DNA of 64,000 bases from Rikenellaceae bacterium (GCA_017463585.1 JAFTOX010000003.1:248001-312000), one strand, 5' to 3'. Positions 24,172-30,503 are shown, numbered from the stretch's first letter. Translations and numbers: made by a program. The notes: generated by a model not told the origin, from the letters alone.

Positions 24172-25032
24172 TTAAGCGACCCTTAAATGGTTATACACTC
24201 CGCGAGGTGATGCCTCGACCTTCTTGATGATTCCGGCTGCGCTGGATACCATCTCGGGCGCGTTTAGCCTGATAATCGCCATACAATCGCGCGAGAGGTA
24301 GTCGAAGGCACTCGCATCGTCCTGTGGTGCGACGTGGTTGTACGTTGCGCCGAAGCGACTGAATAGCTCAACAAAGCCCACGACGTTGTTCTTGATCGAC
24401 GAGTCGATGCGGTTCTGTAAGCCGTCAGCTCCGATGGCATACCACGCACAGCGGTACTGGGTCGCATTCCACAGTGCTTTGACTTCCAGAATAGCCTCAC
24501 GCTTCAAATCGCCCATCTCGTCGAGGATCACAATCGGGTGATCAAAGGCGGTGCTCAAAGCGTAGGTTACAGCCTCGTACAACTTGTCGTAGGTCTTGGC
24601 GGTGTCAATACCGAGCTGACGAGCGATCGCCTTCATCAATCGACGCTTGGTCTTTGCTTGCGAGCAATCGATGTAGATAACGTTTTGGTGCGTTCGCTTG
24701 TAGAGTTGAGCGGCGAAAGTCTTACCGATGCCTGCTCGATCAACCAGAATCGCACACAAGCCGTTCTGTTGACAGGCTTCCAGCTGGGCGTGAATGTAGG
24801 CGAGTACCTGAGTACGTGCAGCCTTCCACTTGGAATCAGTTACGCCGAGTACCTGTGCCACGTGTTCGAGTTTCTGCGGTGAAATTACGCCCTCAATTTC
24901 TCCCTTCAACATTCGAGAGAGCTGCGCTGGATTGATGTCAAGCGATACGGCATACTGAGCATTACTGCCACCGAAATTTCGACGCTGCTCTTTCAAGGCG
25001 TCGATAATGCGTTGCTTAAATGTGTTGGTCAT
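24172..25032 (-). CDS. MuB-like transposition ATPase
   Basis: 286 aa. An N-terminal HTH (residues about 20-63: AVSLDINPAQLSRMLKGEIE) precedes an AAA+ core with Walker A DRAGIGKT (98-105) and Walker B PIVILDEMGDL (166-176). This is MuB architecture: the ATPase binds target DNA, delivers it to the transposase and gives target immunity. Its start overlaps the transposase 3' end by 17 bp, as the A-B pair does in Mu-like phages. Confidence 0.85.
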   Translation of the reverse strand: MTNTFKQRIIDALKEQRRNFGGSNAQYAVSLDINPAQLSRMLKGEIEGVISPQKLEHVAQVLGVTDSKWKAARTQVLAYIHAQLEACQQNGLCAILVDRAGIGKTFAAQLYKRTHQNVIYIDCSQAKTKRRLMKAIARQLGIDTAKTYDKLYEAVTYALSTAFDHPIVILDEMGDLKREAILEVKALWNATQYRCAWYAIGADGLQNRIDSSIKNNVVGFVELFSRFGATYNHVAPQDDASAFDYLSRDCMAIIRLNAPEMVSSAAGIIKKVEASPRGVYNHLRVA

Positions 25033-27082
25033 ACGTTATCTTTTTAAGGTTATTCAATGCTTGTTGTTCGGCAGCTGCCAAGTCAAATTCATCATTGTTG
25101 GTCAGCTGTGCAGTAGGCAGTTCATCGGGAATCTCGAACTCCTCGGCCTCGACATCCTGCTCTAAGCGTATGCGCTTCTCGGTCTCAATCACCGCAATCT
25201 TGGGTGTTTGCTCCAAATCCTTACGCACCTGCGACTTGAAGGCAGAGATGTAGGAGAACTGCTCTTCCATTATGCGCTCGTCATCGGCTGTGCGCTCGAT
25301 CGCTGCTGTGTTGTAGAGCTCCATCACGGCAGAGGTGCAGATGTAGTTGCCATCTTGGAAAACGAAAGCCTCAGTTGCCACGCCATCGTGATTCGGCAGC
25401 ACACAGGCTGTAATGCGATAGTCGCCAGGCGCGAGTCGGCGCAGCACATCGGGTGATGGCAGTGCGAAGGTCTGATTATTCGCCTTAAAATATTGGTTGC
25501 GACGGATCGTAGTCCTGATGCGATCTCCAATACACCACGCGATCTGGGGTTTTGAAGGCTGACCAAGATTCGGGTTCATATTGTGCTTCAATACATCGAA
25601 GCGGGTCATACCCGGATACTTCTTCTGATTGGGGTGCAAAGAGTTGTTGTACTCCCAACAATCATATCGATCCTCCGCAACGAGCTGATCGTAATCCCAA
25701 CGACGCTCGACATACTTATCGTCGCACTTGGTCGTCTTCGACTTATAAGCCTCTGAACGCGCCCACCATCGGCCGACATTGGCGTGATTCTTATGCTCGA
25801 CGCTATACTTCTTATCCTTATTCAGTCGCTCTGCATACTTTTCGATCGAGTTGCCGGGACGGCACCAACGAACGAAGGTAAACATCGACTCGATCTCTTC
25901 ACGGAAGTGGTTGACGATGTGATTCTCGACCTCGACCTCTGCGGGCATCGGGAAACCTTCTCGGTAGATCGTACGATACATATCACGCAGGCACTCTATG
26001 AACAGTGCATCGTCTTTCTTGCGACTATATGCCATACCGACTACGGCTGTCGAGCCGACATCATAGACGTAGTAAGCCTTCGGGCGTTCACCGTTCTGAT
26101 CCATACGAGGCAGGTCGCGGTCATCGGCAGTGAGCTTCGAGAACGACATAATCTGAGTGTTGCGGTGCACGTGTGGCATATACTTATCTCCGTAATACAT
26201 TGAATCGACTCGACGCTTTGCCAATGCGGCCTTCGTTGCCGGCTGGTTGATGATATTGTTAATAGTCGAGGCGGCAAGCTTTAATGGCTGGCCAGTCTTA
26301 TCTTGCGCCCACTTGCGATCGAACAACTCACCTGTCTCCTTATCTACGAGATCGATCTTGCCCGTAGCGAACATCATATACAGCTCGTGAGTCTGCGCAT
26401 TGAAGGGACGATTGGGCATAGTATGCAGTGCGCGCACAATGCGCTCGGTCATACAATTGCGCTTTTGGCTATTGTTATTGCCGAAACCTGCGTGAACCAA
26501 CACCGAGTATCCCTTCTCCTTGTACTCCTCGAATTTTGCGCGTAGCTTCGCAGGGAAGATTGGAAGATTATGCGCCCATTCCTGACGGAACGCTTGATCT
26601 GATATCGCTGCTGCTATACTCTCCCACAGCATCTTCTTTGTCGTGCGCACACCATTCATTCGGCGTGCGGTCAGCTTGGCGTCGATGTAGTCGCCGATAC
26701 CGTTCAACACCGAGGCATTGATCGTGTAGCGATTGGCAGCCGAAGCATCAGCCGAAATGAGCAGCTCTCCCGAGGGGAGCACCAGGTCGGCGTAATACTC
26801 TCGCGCCTGGTCATCGAAATGAATAAAATCTATCAACTTTGCTTTTATTGGTCGCTTGGTCGGGTCGCCGTGCTTCTCCTCCCAGGCGCGTCTGTACTTC
26901 AATGGCAGCGACATATACTCATACAGCGCCGGCGATCCTTGCGAGGCTCTGCGCAGGCGGTTCAGCTGACCACGATAGATCATCTGTGATGCGCAGCTCT
27001 GACTCATCAACCCCTCAGGATTGCGGTCATCGCGGATCAGTTCGCTACCAGTGATACAGAGTATACCTTCGTATTGTTCCAT
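25016..27082 (-). CDS. MuA-like DDE transposase
   Basis: 688 aa. The core has an RNase H-like layout: SFSKLTADDRDLPRM (first acid about D320/D321), YYVYDVGSTAVVGMAYSRKK, PAEVEVENHIVNHF (acidic residue E385 where Mu has D336) and NSIEKYAERLN (E414, equivalent to Mu E392). N-terminal DNA-binding and C-terminal domains flank it. It carries out replicative transposition, which replaces integrase and drives phage replication. The ATG at 27082 lies 17 bp after a tRNA-like element. Confidence 0.85.
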   Translation of the reverse strand: MEQYEGILCITGSELIRDDRNPEGLMSQSCASQMIYRGQLNRLRRASQGSPALYEYMSLPLKYRRAWEEKHGDPTKRPIKAKLIDFIHFDDQAREYYADLVLPSGELLISADASAANRYTINASVLNGIGDYIDAKLTARRMNGVRTTKKMLWESIAAAISDQAFRQEWAHNLPIFPAKLRAKFEEYKEKGYSVLVHAGFGNNNSQKRNCMTERIVRALHTMPNRPFNAQTHELYMMFATGKIDLVDKETGELFDRKWAQDKTGQPLKLAASTINNIINQPATKAALAKRRVDSMYYGDKYMPHVHRNTQIMSFSKLTADDRDLPRMDQNGERPKAYYVYDVGSTAVVGMAYSRKKDDALFIECLRDMYRTIYREGFPMPAEVEVENHIVNHFREEIESMFTFVRWCRPGNSIEKYAERLNKDKKYSVEHKNHANVGRWWARSEAYKSKTTKCDDKYVERRWDYDQLVAEDRYDCWEYNNSLHPNQKKYPGMTRFDVLKHNMNPNLGQPSKPQIAWCIGDRIRTTIRRNQYFKANNQTFALPSPDVLRRLAPGDYRITACVLPNHDGVATEAFVFQDGNYICTSAVMELYNTAAIERTADDERIMEEQFSYISAFKSQVRKDLEQTPKIAVIETEKRIRLEQDVEAEEFEIPDELPTAQLTNNDEFDLAAAEQQALNNLKKITYDQHI

Positions 27083-27099
27083 TGTTTGTTCTTACTTGC

Positions 27100-27166
27100 T
27101 CCCGGAGTGGGCCTCGATCCCACGACCTTGCCACAATGGCTGCTCTTCCAACTGAGCTACCCGGGA
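27100..27166 (-). ncRNA. tRNA-like element D, shortened anticodon arm
   Basis: 67 nt. Acceptor TCCCGGG/TCCGGGA (one G-U), a canonical D-arm GCTC-AGTTGGAA-GAGC and a canonical T-arm GTGGG-ATCGAGG-CCCAC. The anticodon arm is only GCCA-TTG-TGGC, with a 3-nt loop, so no anticodon can be read. The interval between D- and T-arm is 18 nt instead of 23. No CCA is encoded. It ends 17 bp before the transposase start codon. Confidence 0.7.
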
Positions 27167-27232
27167 GTTGGTCGCTACATCTGTGCGTTCAACAACAAAC
27201 TTCACGACTTTTAATCTATGTTTAATTCCTCT

Positions 27233-27373
27233 TTAATCGACAATTTCGGCGTCTTCGGCGAGTATTTGTAACCCATACCGGTTGCACGTAATATGATAGC
27301 GTAGCCATAGGTTCAGCCTCGACGCATTCGGCGTCGGTTTTAGCAACTCACGGATTATATTAATCAACTCCAT
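27233..27373 (-). CDS. 46-aa phage protein, previously easy to miss
   Basis: ATG at 27373 overlaps the stop of the upstream gene by 14 bp. The frame reads MELINIIRELLKPTPNASRL, then NLWLRYHITCNRYGLQILAE and DAEIVD. It has an amphipathic N-terminal helix and reasonable codon use. The overlap style matches other genes of this operon. No family recognised; function unknown. Confidence 0.5.
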   Translation of the reverse strand: MELINIIRELLKPTPNASRLNLWLRYHITCNRYGLQILAEDAEIVD

Positions 27374-27635
27374 TTGTCTGCAACTCAATCATTACACTTG
27401 TTACCTGTTCTGACGTCATATAGGCCATTGGTCCCCGAAACAGCACTCCGTCGTAAAGGATCCCCAGCTCGTACGTATCTTTGCCGTCAGACAAGAATAG
27501 ATCACCGCACACAACCGATACTCCATATCTATTGTCGAAATTGAGTTCAGCACGTGTTGTACCTTCGAGCAACTGACAACCATCATTCTTTACGAATGGC
27601 TTAAATTCCAAGTCTGCAAATGTCTTATATGTCAT
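27360..27635 (-). CDS. small early phage protein of unknown function
   Basis: 91 aa: MTYKTFADLEFKPFVKNDGC, then RYGVSVVCGDLFLSDGKDTY and ELGILYDG. The YxTFxDLEFKP...FDNxYGVSVV pattern recurs in small Bacteroidota phage proteins without known role. Its start is only 18 bp after an intrinsic terminator, so expression depends on read-through or on a promoter inside the upstream region. Confidence 0.65.
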   Translation of the reverse strand: MTYKTFADLEFKPFVKNDGCQLLEGTTRAELNFDNRYGVSVVCGDLFLSDGKDTYELGILYDGVLFRGPMAYMTSEQVTSVMIELQTNGVD

Positions 27636-27652
27636 ATCTCTAACAATTTGTC

Positions 27653-27682
27653 AAAAAAAGTGGGGCGTTTAAGGTCCGCCCC
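27653..27682 (-). terminator. intrinsic terminator/attenuator after the tRNA-like cluster
   Basis: On the minus strand GGGGCG-GACCTTAAA-CGCCCC is followed by AC and seven T. It is a textbook terminator ending the structured non-coding stretch. Because genes including the transposase follow in the same direction with little room for a promoter, it may work as an attenuator. Confidence 0.8.
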
Positions 27683-27750
27683 GAAGACCTCTCGGGCTTT
27701 TTGAGCTCCATTTCCTACGCTGCTTTTGTCGGCGTTCCTAGGACCTTTGC

Positions 27751-27822
27751 AGCCGGTCGAGGAGTTGAACCCCGATGATCCGCGCGACAACCACGTCCGC
27801 GCTTCACTGATCCTTTCCGGCC
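27751..27822 (-). ncRNA. tRNA-like element C, one long central arm
   Basis: 72 nt. Acceptor GGCCGGA/ACCGGCT pairs at six of seven positions (one G-U). The T-arm CGGGG-TTCAACT-CCTCG has a consensus T-loop. Between them a single arm forms: GATC/GATC at its base, then GCGC(G)GAC / GTCGCGC with a bulged G and a GTGGTT loop. There is no separate D-arm and no normal anticodon loop. Confidence 0.6.
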
Positions 27823-27827
27823 AAAAC

Positions 27828-27851
27828 CTCAGGCGCATCACTGCGGCCGAG
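27828..27851 (-). other. GTGA-tetraloop hairpin between tRNA-like elements
   Basis: On the minus strand CTCGGCCGCA-GTGA-TGCGCCTGAG pairs at nine of ten positions (one G-U, one C-C mismatch) around a GNRA-type GTGA loop. It adds to the impression of a continuous structured RNA. Confidence 0.55.
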
Positions 27852-27896
27852 GGTCGAATCATAACTCTATGGTAACAAAATCCAAGTATCTCCGTG

Positions 27897-27943
27897 TGGA
27901 GCGTGCGGGATCGAACCGCATTAGCCCATTGTGCCTCGCTCCA
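27897..27943 (-). ncRNA. tRNA-like element B, 47-nt minihelix
   Basis: Acceptor TGGAGCG/CGCTCCA is a perfect 7-bp helix. The T-arm TGCGG-TTCGATC-CCGCA is perfect with a consensus loop. Only 16 nt lie between them, able to form a weak 3-bp stem (GGC/GCT) with a 7-nt loop. It is therefore an acceptor/T-arm minihelix lacking the normal D and anticodon arms. Confidence 0.65.
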
Positions 27944-27944
27944 T

Positions 27945-27974
27945 TCCGATGGGTATCTCACGACGACCATCGGA
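27945..27974 (-). other. 8-bp hairpin directly 5' of element B
   Basis: TCCGATGG (27945-27952) and CCATCGGA (27967-27974) form a perfect 8-bp stem with a 14-nt loop, one base from element B's acceptor helix. The two helices could stack coaxially. Confidence 0.6.
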
Positions 27975-28030
27975 GAACATAAACTACTTAACCAAATATC
28001 TAAAATCATCTACCTATGAAAAACAAGTTT

Positions 28031-28103
28031 GTGCCCCTCGGAGGCTCGATCCTCCGAAACCTTTGCGGGTCGCCACCGTGCTTGCACATTAGGCGGGGCG
28101 CAC
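28031..28103 (-). ncRNA. tRNA-like element A
   Basis: 73 nt. Acceptor GTGCGCC/GGGGCAC pairs at six of seven positions (G-G mismatch at position 5). The T-arm is extended: TCGGAGG-ATCGAG-CCTCCGA (28038-28057) has 7 bp and a 6-nt loop. The middle can form GTGC-AA-GCAC and GACC-CGCAAA-GGTT hairpins but no canonical anticodon arm. It is the least tRNA-like of the four. Confidence 0.5.
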
Positions 28104-28107
28104 TCTC

Positions 28108-28172
28108 TAACTGTGCAGTTAAAACTTGAAAGAACGTTGCCGAGATTTTAACGATCGATCGACCCGATCGGG
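28108..28172. promoter_or_regulatory. palindromes upstream of the tRNA-like cluster
   Basis: TAACTG-TG-CAGTTA (28108-28121) has 6-bp arms. CGATCGATCG (28152-28161) and CCCGATCGGG (28163-28172) are two perfect 10-bp palindromes one base apart. They lie between the 28195-28512 gene and element A. They could be operators or structured RNA; no -7 box is evident. Confidence 0.4.
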
Positions 28173-28194
28173 GAATATCGAAAACAAAAAGGTT

Positions 28195-28512
28195 CTACCA
28201 CCAACGACGACGCTCGCGACGACGACGTGCTGCACAGTGCTCAGCTCGCCACGACATACGAGTCAGTTCATCGACGCTGACTGAATTGACGGTATAGCAC
28301 TCAGTGTCATCTACCATCATCACCGAGCAGTCGATATTAAGGTTCGCAATCACCTTCACGCCCTCGCCGAAATCCTGAATCATTGCGATCTTCTTGCCTC
28401 GCACCTCCACGAACTGGGTGTCGCATTCGGGTCGATAGTCCTTGGGTATCTCGCCCTCCGAGCTCTCAACTCGATGCGAGAGTAGCTGCTTAATTTTAGA
28501 CCAGATTTTCAT
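28195..28512 (-). CDS. small early phage protein of unknown function
   Basis: 105 aa from ATG at 28512, preceded by GGAGGAGAGG, a strong ribosome binding site; an ATG five codons upstream is inside that site. The sequence MKIWSKIKQLLSHRVESSEG, then VEVRGKKIAMIQDFGEGVKV ends in a run of arginines and tryptophans (ARRRRERRRWW). The basic tail may bind nucleic acid. No family recognised. Its stop lies about 90 bp before the tRNA-like cluster. Confidence 0.6.
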   Translation of the reverse strand: MKIWSKIKQLLSHRVESSEGEIPKDYRPECDTQFVEVRGKKIAMIQDFGEGVKVIANLNIDCSVMMVDDTECYTVNSVSVDELTRMSWRAEHCAARRRRERRRWW

Positions 28513-28528
28513 AATCCTCTCCTCCATA

Positions 28529-28705
28529 TTAAGCAGGGGTGAAACCCGATGCTGGTACGATCTTTACACTGCCATCACTACCGCAAATGGCGATGTTCGC
28601 TCCATACTGCGATTTAGCTGCCTTCTTAGCTGCTCGGAATGATGTGAAACGACAGACGTCGCCGTTCCAACTATCCAGAAACCAATAATAGATTTTGTCC
28701 TTCAT
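28529..28705 (-). CDS. 58-aa early phage protein of unknown function
   Basis: From ATG at 28705: MKDKIYYWFLDSWNGDVCRF, then TSFRAAKKAAKSQYGANIAI. A small alpha/beta protein, 16 bp before the next gene's start. A longer frame to 28768 would overlap the HTH gene and is not needed. Unknown role. Confidence 0.55.
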   Translation of the reverse strand: MKDKIYYWFLDSWNGDVCRFTSFRAAKKAAKSQYGANIAICGSDGSVKIVPASGFTPA

Positions 28706-28727
28706 AATGTTGTATTTTATATATGAT

Positions 28728-28907
28728 TTAGCATTTTGGCTTCTCGACGCCACCGCGATCGAGAGCAAGCTTGCGGATTTTCAATGCAATATCCGTTGCC
28801 CTCTCACCACGCAACGCCTTTCGCACTGTCGGCTCTGAAACTTTCAGCAATCGGCAGATCGTTCGACGCTCGCCGTTGGCTACCAATATTTCATTCATTT
28901 TGCTCAT
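28728..28907 (-). CDS. small HTH regulator (Ner/Cro-like)
   Basis: 59 aa from ATG at 28907 (MSKMNEILVANGERRTICRL); MNEIL at 28898 is an alternative. The helix-turn-helix is clear: RRTICRLLKVSEPTVRKALR. It is the first gene of the leftward early operon, diverging from the repressor. That is where Mu has ner, which represses the early promoter and the c gene. Confidence 0.7.
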   Translation of the reverse strand: MSKMNEILVANGERRTICRLLKVSEPTVRKALRGERATDIALKIRKLALDRGGVEKPKC

Positions 28908-28936
28908 CTTAAAAATTTTACTTACCTTAGAGGCGT

Positions 28937-28988
28937 GTTTCAGCATTGAAACCTGCGACAAAGATATAGAAAAAAATCAAACTCCAAA
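28937..28988 (-). promoter_or_regulatory. early promoter and likely repressor operator
   Basis: On the minus strand a -33 TTTG (28988-28985) and a -7 TATCTTTG (28966-28959) are 18 bp apart, a good Bacteroidota promoter. The palindrome GTTTCA-GCAT-TGAAAC (28937-28952) lies over the predicted start point. A repressor bound there would block early transcription. Confidence 0.65.
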
Positions 28989-29013
28989 AGAAAATACAAA
29001 GAAATTATTCAAT

Positions 29014-29712
29014 ATGTGTGAAAATTTTGTTGAAAGACTTCAAAGATATATGGAGGAGAAGGGGATCAACGACAACCAAATGACAGTTGCCGCAGATCTC
29101 GCCATAGGCTCTCTTGGCAAGCTTAAAAAAGGCGGTAAAGGGATGAACTCGACTAACATAGAAAAAATTCTACGCCATTATACAGATTTATCACCCGAAT
29201 GGCTATTGACTGGTAGGGGCGAAATGCTCCTCAGAGAGGATCCCGCGATCGTACAACAGAAATTCCCACTTTACACCGATCATTCTGTGGAATTACAGAA
29301 TGTGCCACTTTACGAATTAGATGCGACTGCTGGATTAGTAGCACTCTTTACTGATCATTCTCGGCAGACCCCCATAAGCCACTTGCAGATACCAAATCTT
29401 CCTCCGTGTGATGGAGCTTTGTATGTGCGCGGGGACTCGATGTATCCACTACTTAAAAGCGGCGACATTGTATTATATAAGGAGGTCCCTAATGGTATCC
29501 ATAGTATCCTTTGGGGTGAGATGTATCTACTTTCGTTTACAATCGATGGAGAGGACTATATTACAATTAAATATATTCAAAGAGGCGATAATGAACGCAT
29601 TGTGCGACTCATAAGCCATAATCCAAACCATTCTCCCAAAGAAATTCCAGCAGACTCAATTCGTGCGCTTGCTCTTATCAAAGCAAGTGTGCGATTCAAT
29701 ACAATGGGATAG
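29014..29712 (+). CDS. phage repressor, HTH plus S24/LexA-type peptidase
   Basis: 232 aa from ATG at 29014; a longer open frame upstream covers the operator and is not coding. An N-terminal HTH (about residues 5-60: GINDNQMTVAADLAIGSLGK) joins an S24 domain with Ser142 in RGDSMYPLLKSGD and Lys186 in YITIKYIQ. Ala106-Gly107 in DATAGLVAL is a plausible self-cleavage site. This suggests SOS-linked induction, unlike Mu's own c repressor. It divides lysogeny from the early operon it faces. Confidence 0.85.
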   Translation: MCENFVERLQRYMEEKGINDNQMTVAADLAIGSLGKLKKGGKGMNSTNIEKILRHYTDLSPEWLLTGRGEMLLREDPAIVQQKFPLYTDHSVELQNVPLYELDATAGLVALFTDHSRQTPISHLQIPNLPPCDGALYVRGDSMYPLLKSGDIVLYKEVPNGIHSILWGEMYLLSFTIDGEDYITIKYIQRGDNERIVRLISHNPNHSPKEIPADSIRALALIKASVRFNTMG

Positions 29713-29753
29713 TTAGAGTTGAAAAACGAATAGGTAATTTTATTGACCTTCCT

Positions 29754-29782
29754 GAGGCTGCCTCTTTGGTAGCCTCTTTTAT
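29754..29782 (+). terminator. repressor terminator
   Basis: GAGGCTGCC-TCTTT-GGTAGCCTC pairs over 9 bp (one G-U) and is followed by TTTTATTATA. It lies 41 bp after the repressor stop. Confidence 0.8.
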
Positions 29783-29943
29783 TATATATAAGTATCTATT
29801 TTGCAGAGATTTACGGCTAAATAGTTGAAAAACTATGCTATTTTGCCCAAAATAGCCCCCCCCGAAAGCGACCCAAAACCCCGAAGATAGGGGGTATTTA
29901 CCCCTTTTTGCCCCCCCTAAAATCGACACCTTTTTTCGCAAAA

Positions 29944-29979
29944 TGTAACACCATTTGTAACACCATTTGTAACACCATT
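29944..29979. repeat. three exact 12-bp tandem repeats
   Basis: TGTAACACCATT is repeated three times without interruption, flanked by partly complementary GCAAAATGT and ACATTTTTGC. It could be protein-binding iterons near the phage end or a leftover of another mobile element. Confidence 0.7.
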
Positions 29980-30016
29980 GACATTTTTGCATTTTTTCGT
30001 ACTTTTGTAAGGGCAT

Positions 30017-30040
30017 AAAAAAAGGGGCATTTTAAGCCCC
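30017..30040 (-). terminator. minus-strand intrinsic terminator
   Basis: On the minus strand GGGGC-TTAAAAT-GCCCC is followed by seven T. It lies just after the small gene remnant at 30072-30191. Confidence 0.75.
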
Positions 30041-30071
30041 ATTTATTCGCCCTTTCGGGCCGATTTCAATC

Positions 30072-30191
30072 TCATTTTTCGCTTGTGGGAGCTCTCCCGC
30101 CAAGCTGCTCCACAATGTTCGCCACAGCACCCTCGCGAAGCCCCAAAATAGCGCGAAATATCAGTACTTTACAGCTGTCCGTGCCACTCTC
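30072..30191 (-). pseudogene. short gene remnant without start codon
   Basis: A 39-codon open stretch on the minus strand ends VLIFRAILGLREGAVANIVE, then QLGGRAPTSEK and a stop, 30 bp before a perfect terminator. It has no start codon; an ATG frame (MREWHGQL) stops just upstream. It looks like the 3' end of a decayed small gene. The source family is not known. Confidence 0.35.
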
Positions 30192-30257
30192 TCATTCTCT
30201 CTTTTGACCCTCAAATTTGGACGTTTTTACCTAACTTCCGGTGTGATCTTCGGCCAC

Positions 30258-30353
30258 CTTCGGCGAACTTCGGTCGAAACCCCTCAAAACTTCGGCAAAC
30301 TTCGGTCGAAACCATCAAAAACTTCGGCTAAATTCGGTAAAATTCACCCATTC
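30258..30353. repeat. three 32-bp tandem repeats rich in CTTCGG
   Basis: Units start at 30258, 30290 and 30322, each opening with CTTCGG and carrying a second (C/A)TTCGG ten bases on. The first two units are nearly identical; the third is degenerate. One further CTTCGG at 30248 extends the 10-bp phase. Helically phased iterated sites next to the repressor end fit transposase end-binding sites, but a host operator array is possible. Confidence 0.65.
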
Positions 30354-30458
30354 GTTTTTAGGGCACATCTCTAACTTGCTGATAATCTGATATGTTTTAT
30401 ATATAGATAAACCTATTCGTTTTGTTAATTATGAAACTGAGCACAGACGTGACATTCA

Positions 30459-30503
30459 ATGTGCCAAAATGTCAGCAAAACGGTGCTGGCACATAGTTTG
30501 TTA
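30459..30503 (+). promoter_or_regulatory. sigma54-like promoter of htpG with inverted repeat
   Basis: TGGCAC (30487-30492), five bases, then TTGTT matches the sigma54 -24/-12 pattern TGGCAC-N5-TTGCW except for one base, with GG and GT ten bases apart. The -24 element is also the right arm of an 8-bp inverted repeat ATGTGCCA/TGGCACAT (30459-30466, 30487-30494). It lies about 45-60 bp before the htpG start codon. Confidence 0.5.

Larger units (their letters stand above)
29783..30447. other. prophage left-end / host border region, no intact gene
   Basis: About 0.66 kb without a convincing complete gene. It holds small hairpins (ATAGTT-GAAA-AACTAT at 29821-29836; CTATTTT-GCCC-AAAATAG at 29838-29855), a GGGG-TATTTA-CCCC hairpin near 29900, a triplicated 12-bp repeat, a minus-strand terminator, a gene remnant and a 32-bp tandem array. 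The phage terminus must lie in here because the repressor is the leftmost gene in Mu-like maps. The exact base cannot be set without the other end. Confidence 0.6.

Noticed and set aside
27100..27166. Element D as a normal functional tRNA
   Set aside because: Between D- and T-arm there are only 18 nt, and the anticodon stem closes on a 3-nt loop, so no decoding is possible.
27632..28009. 125-codon frame through tRNA-like elements B and C and the terminator
   Set aside because: It reads through perfect RNA helices and the T-run of the terminator. The residue pattern is not protein-like.
28771..29013. 81-residue N-terminal extension of the repressor
   Set aside because: It covers the operator and early promoter and overlaps the Ner-like gene. 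The HTH starts right after ATG 29014.
29944..29979. Short CRISPR-like array
   Set aside because: Units are directly adjacent with no spacers and no cas genes are near.
29696..30016. 106-codon minus-strand frame with a CYKW repeat
   Set aside because: The repeat comes from the 12-bp DNA repeat. The frame crosses the repressor terminator and has no protein-like core.
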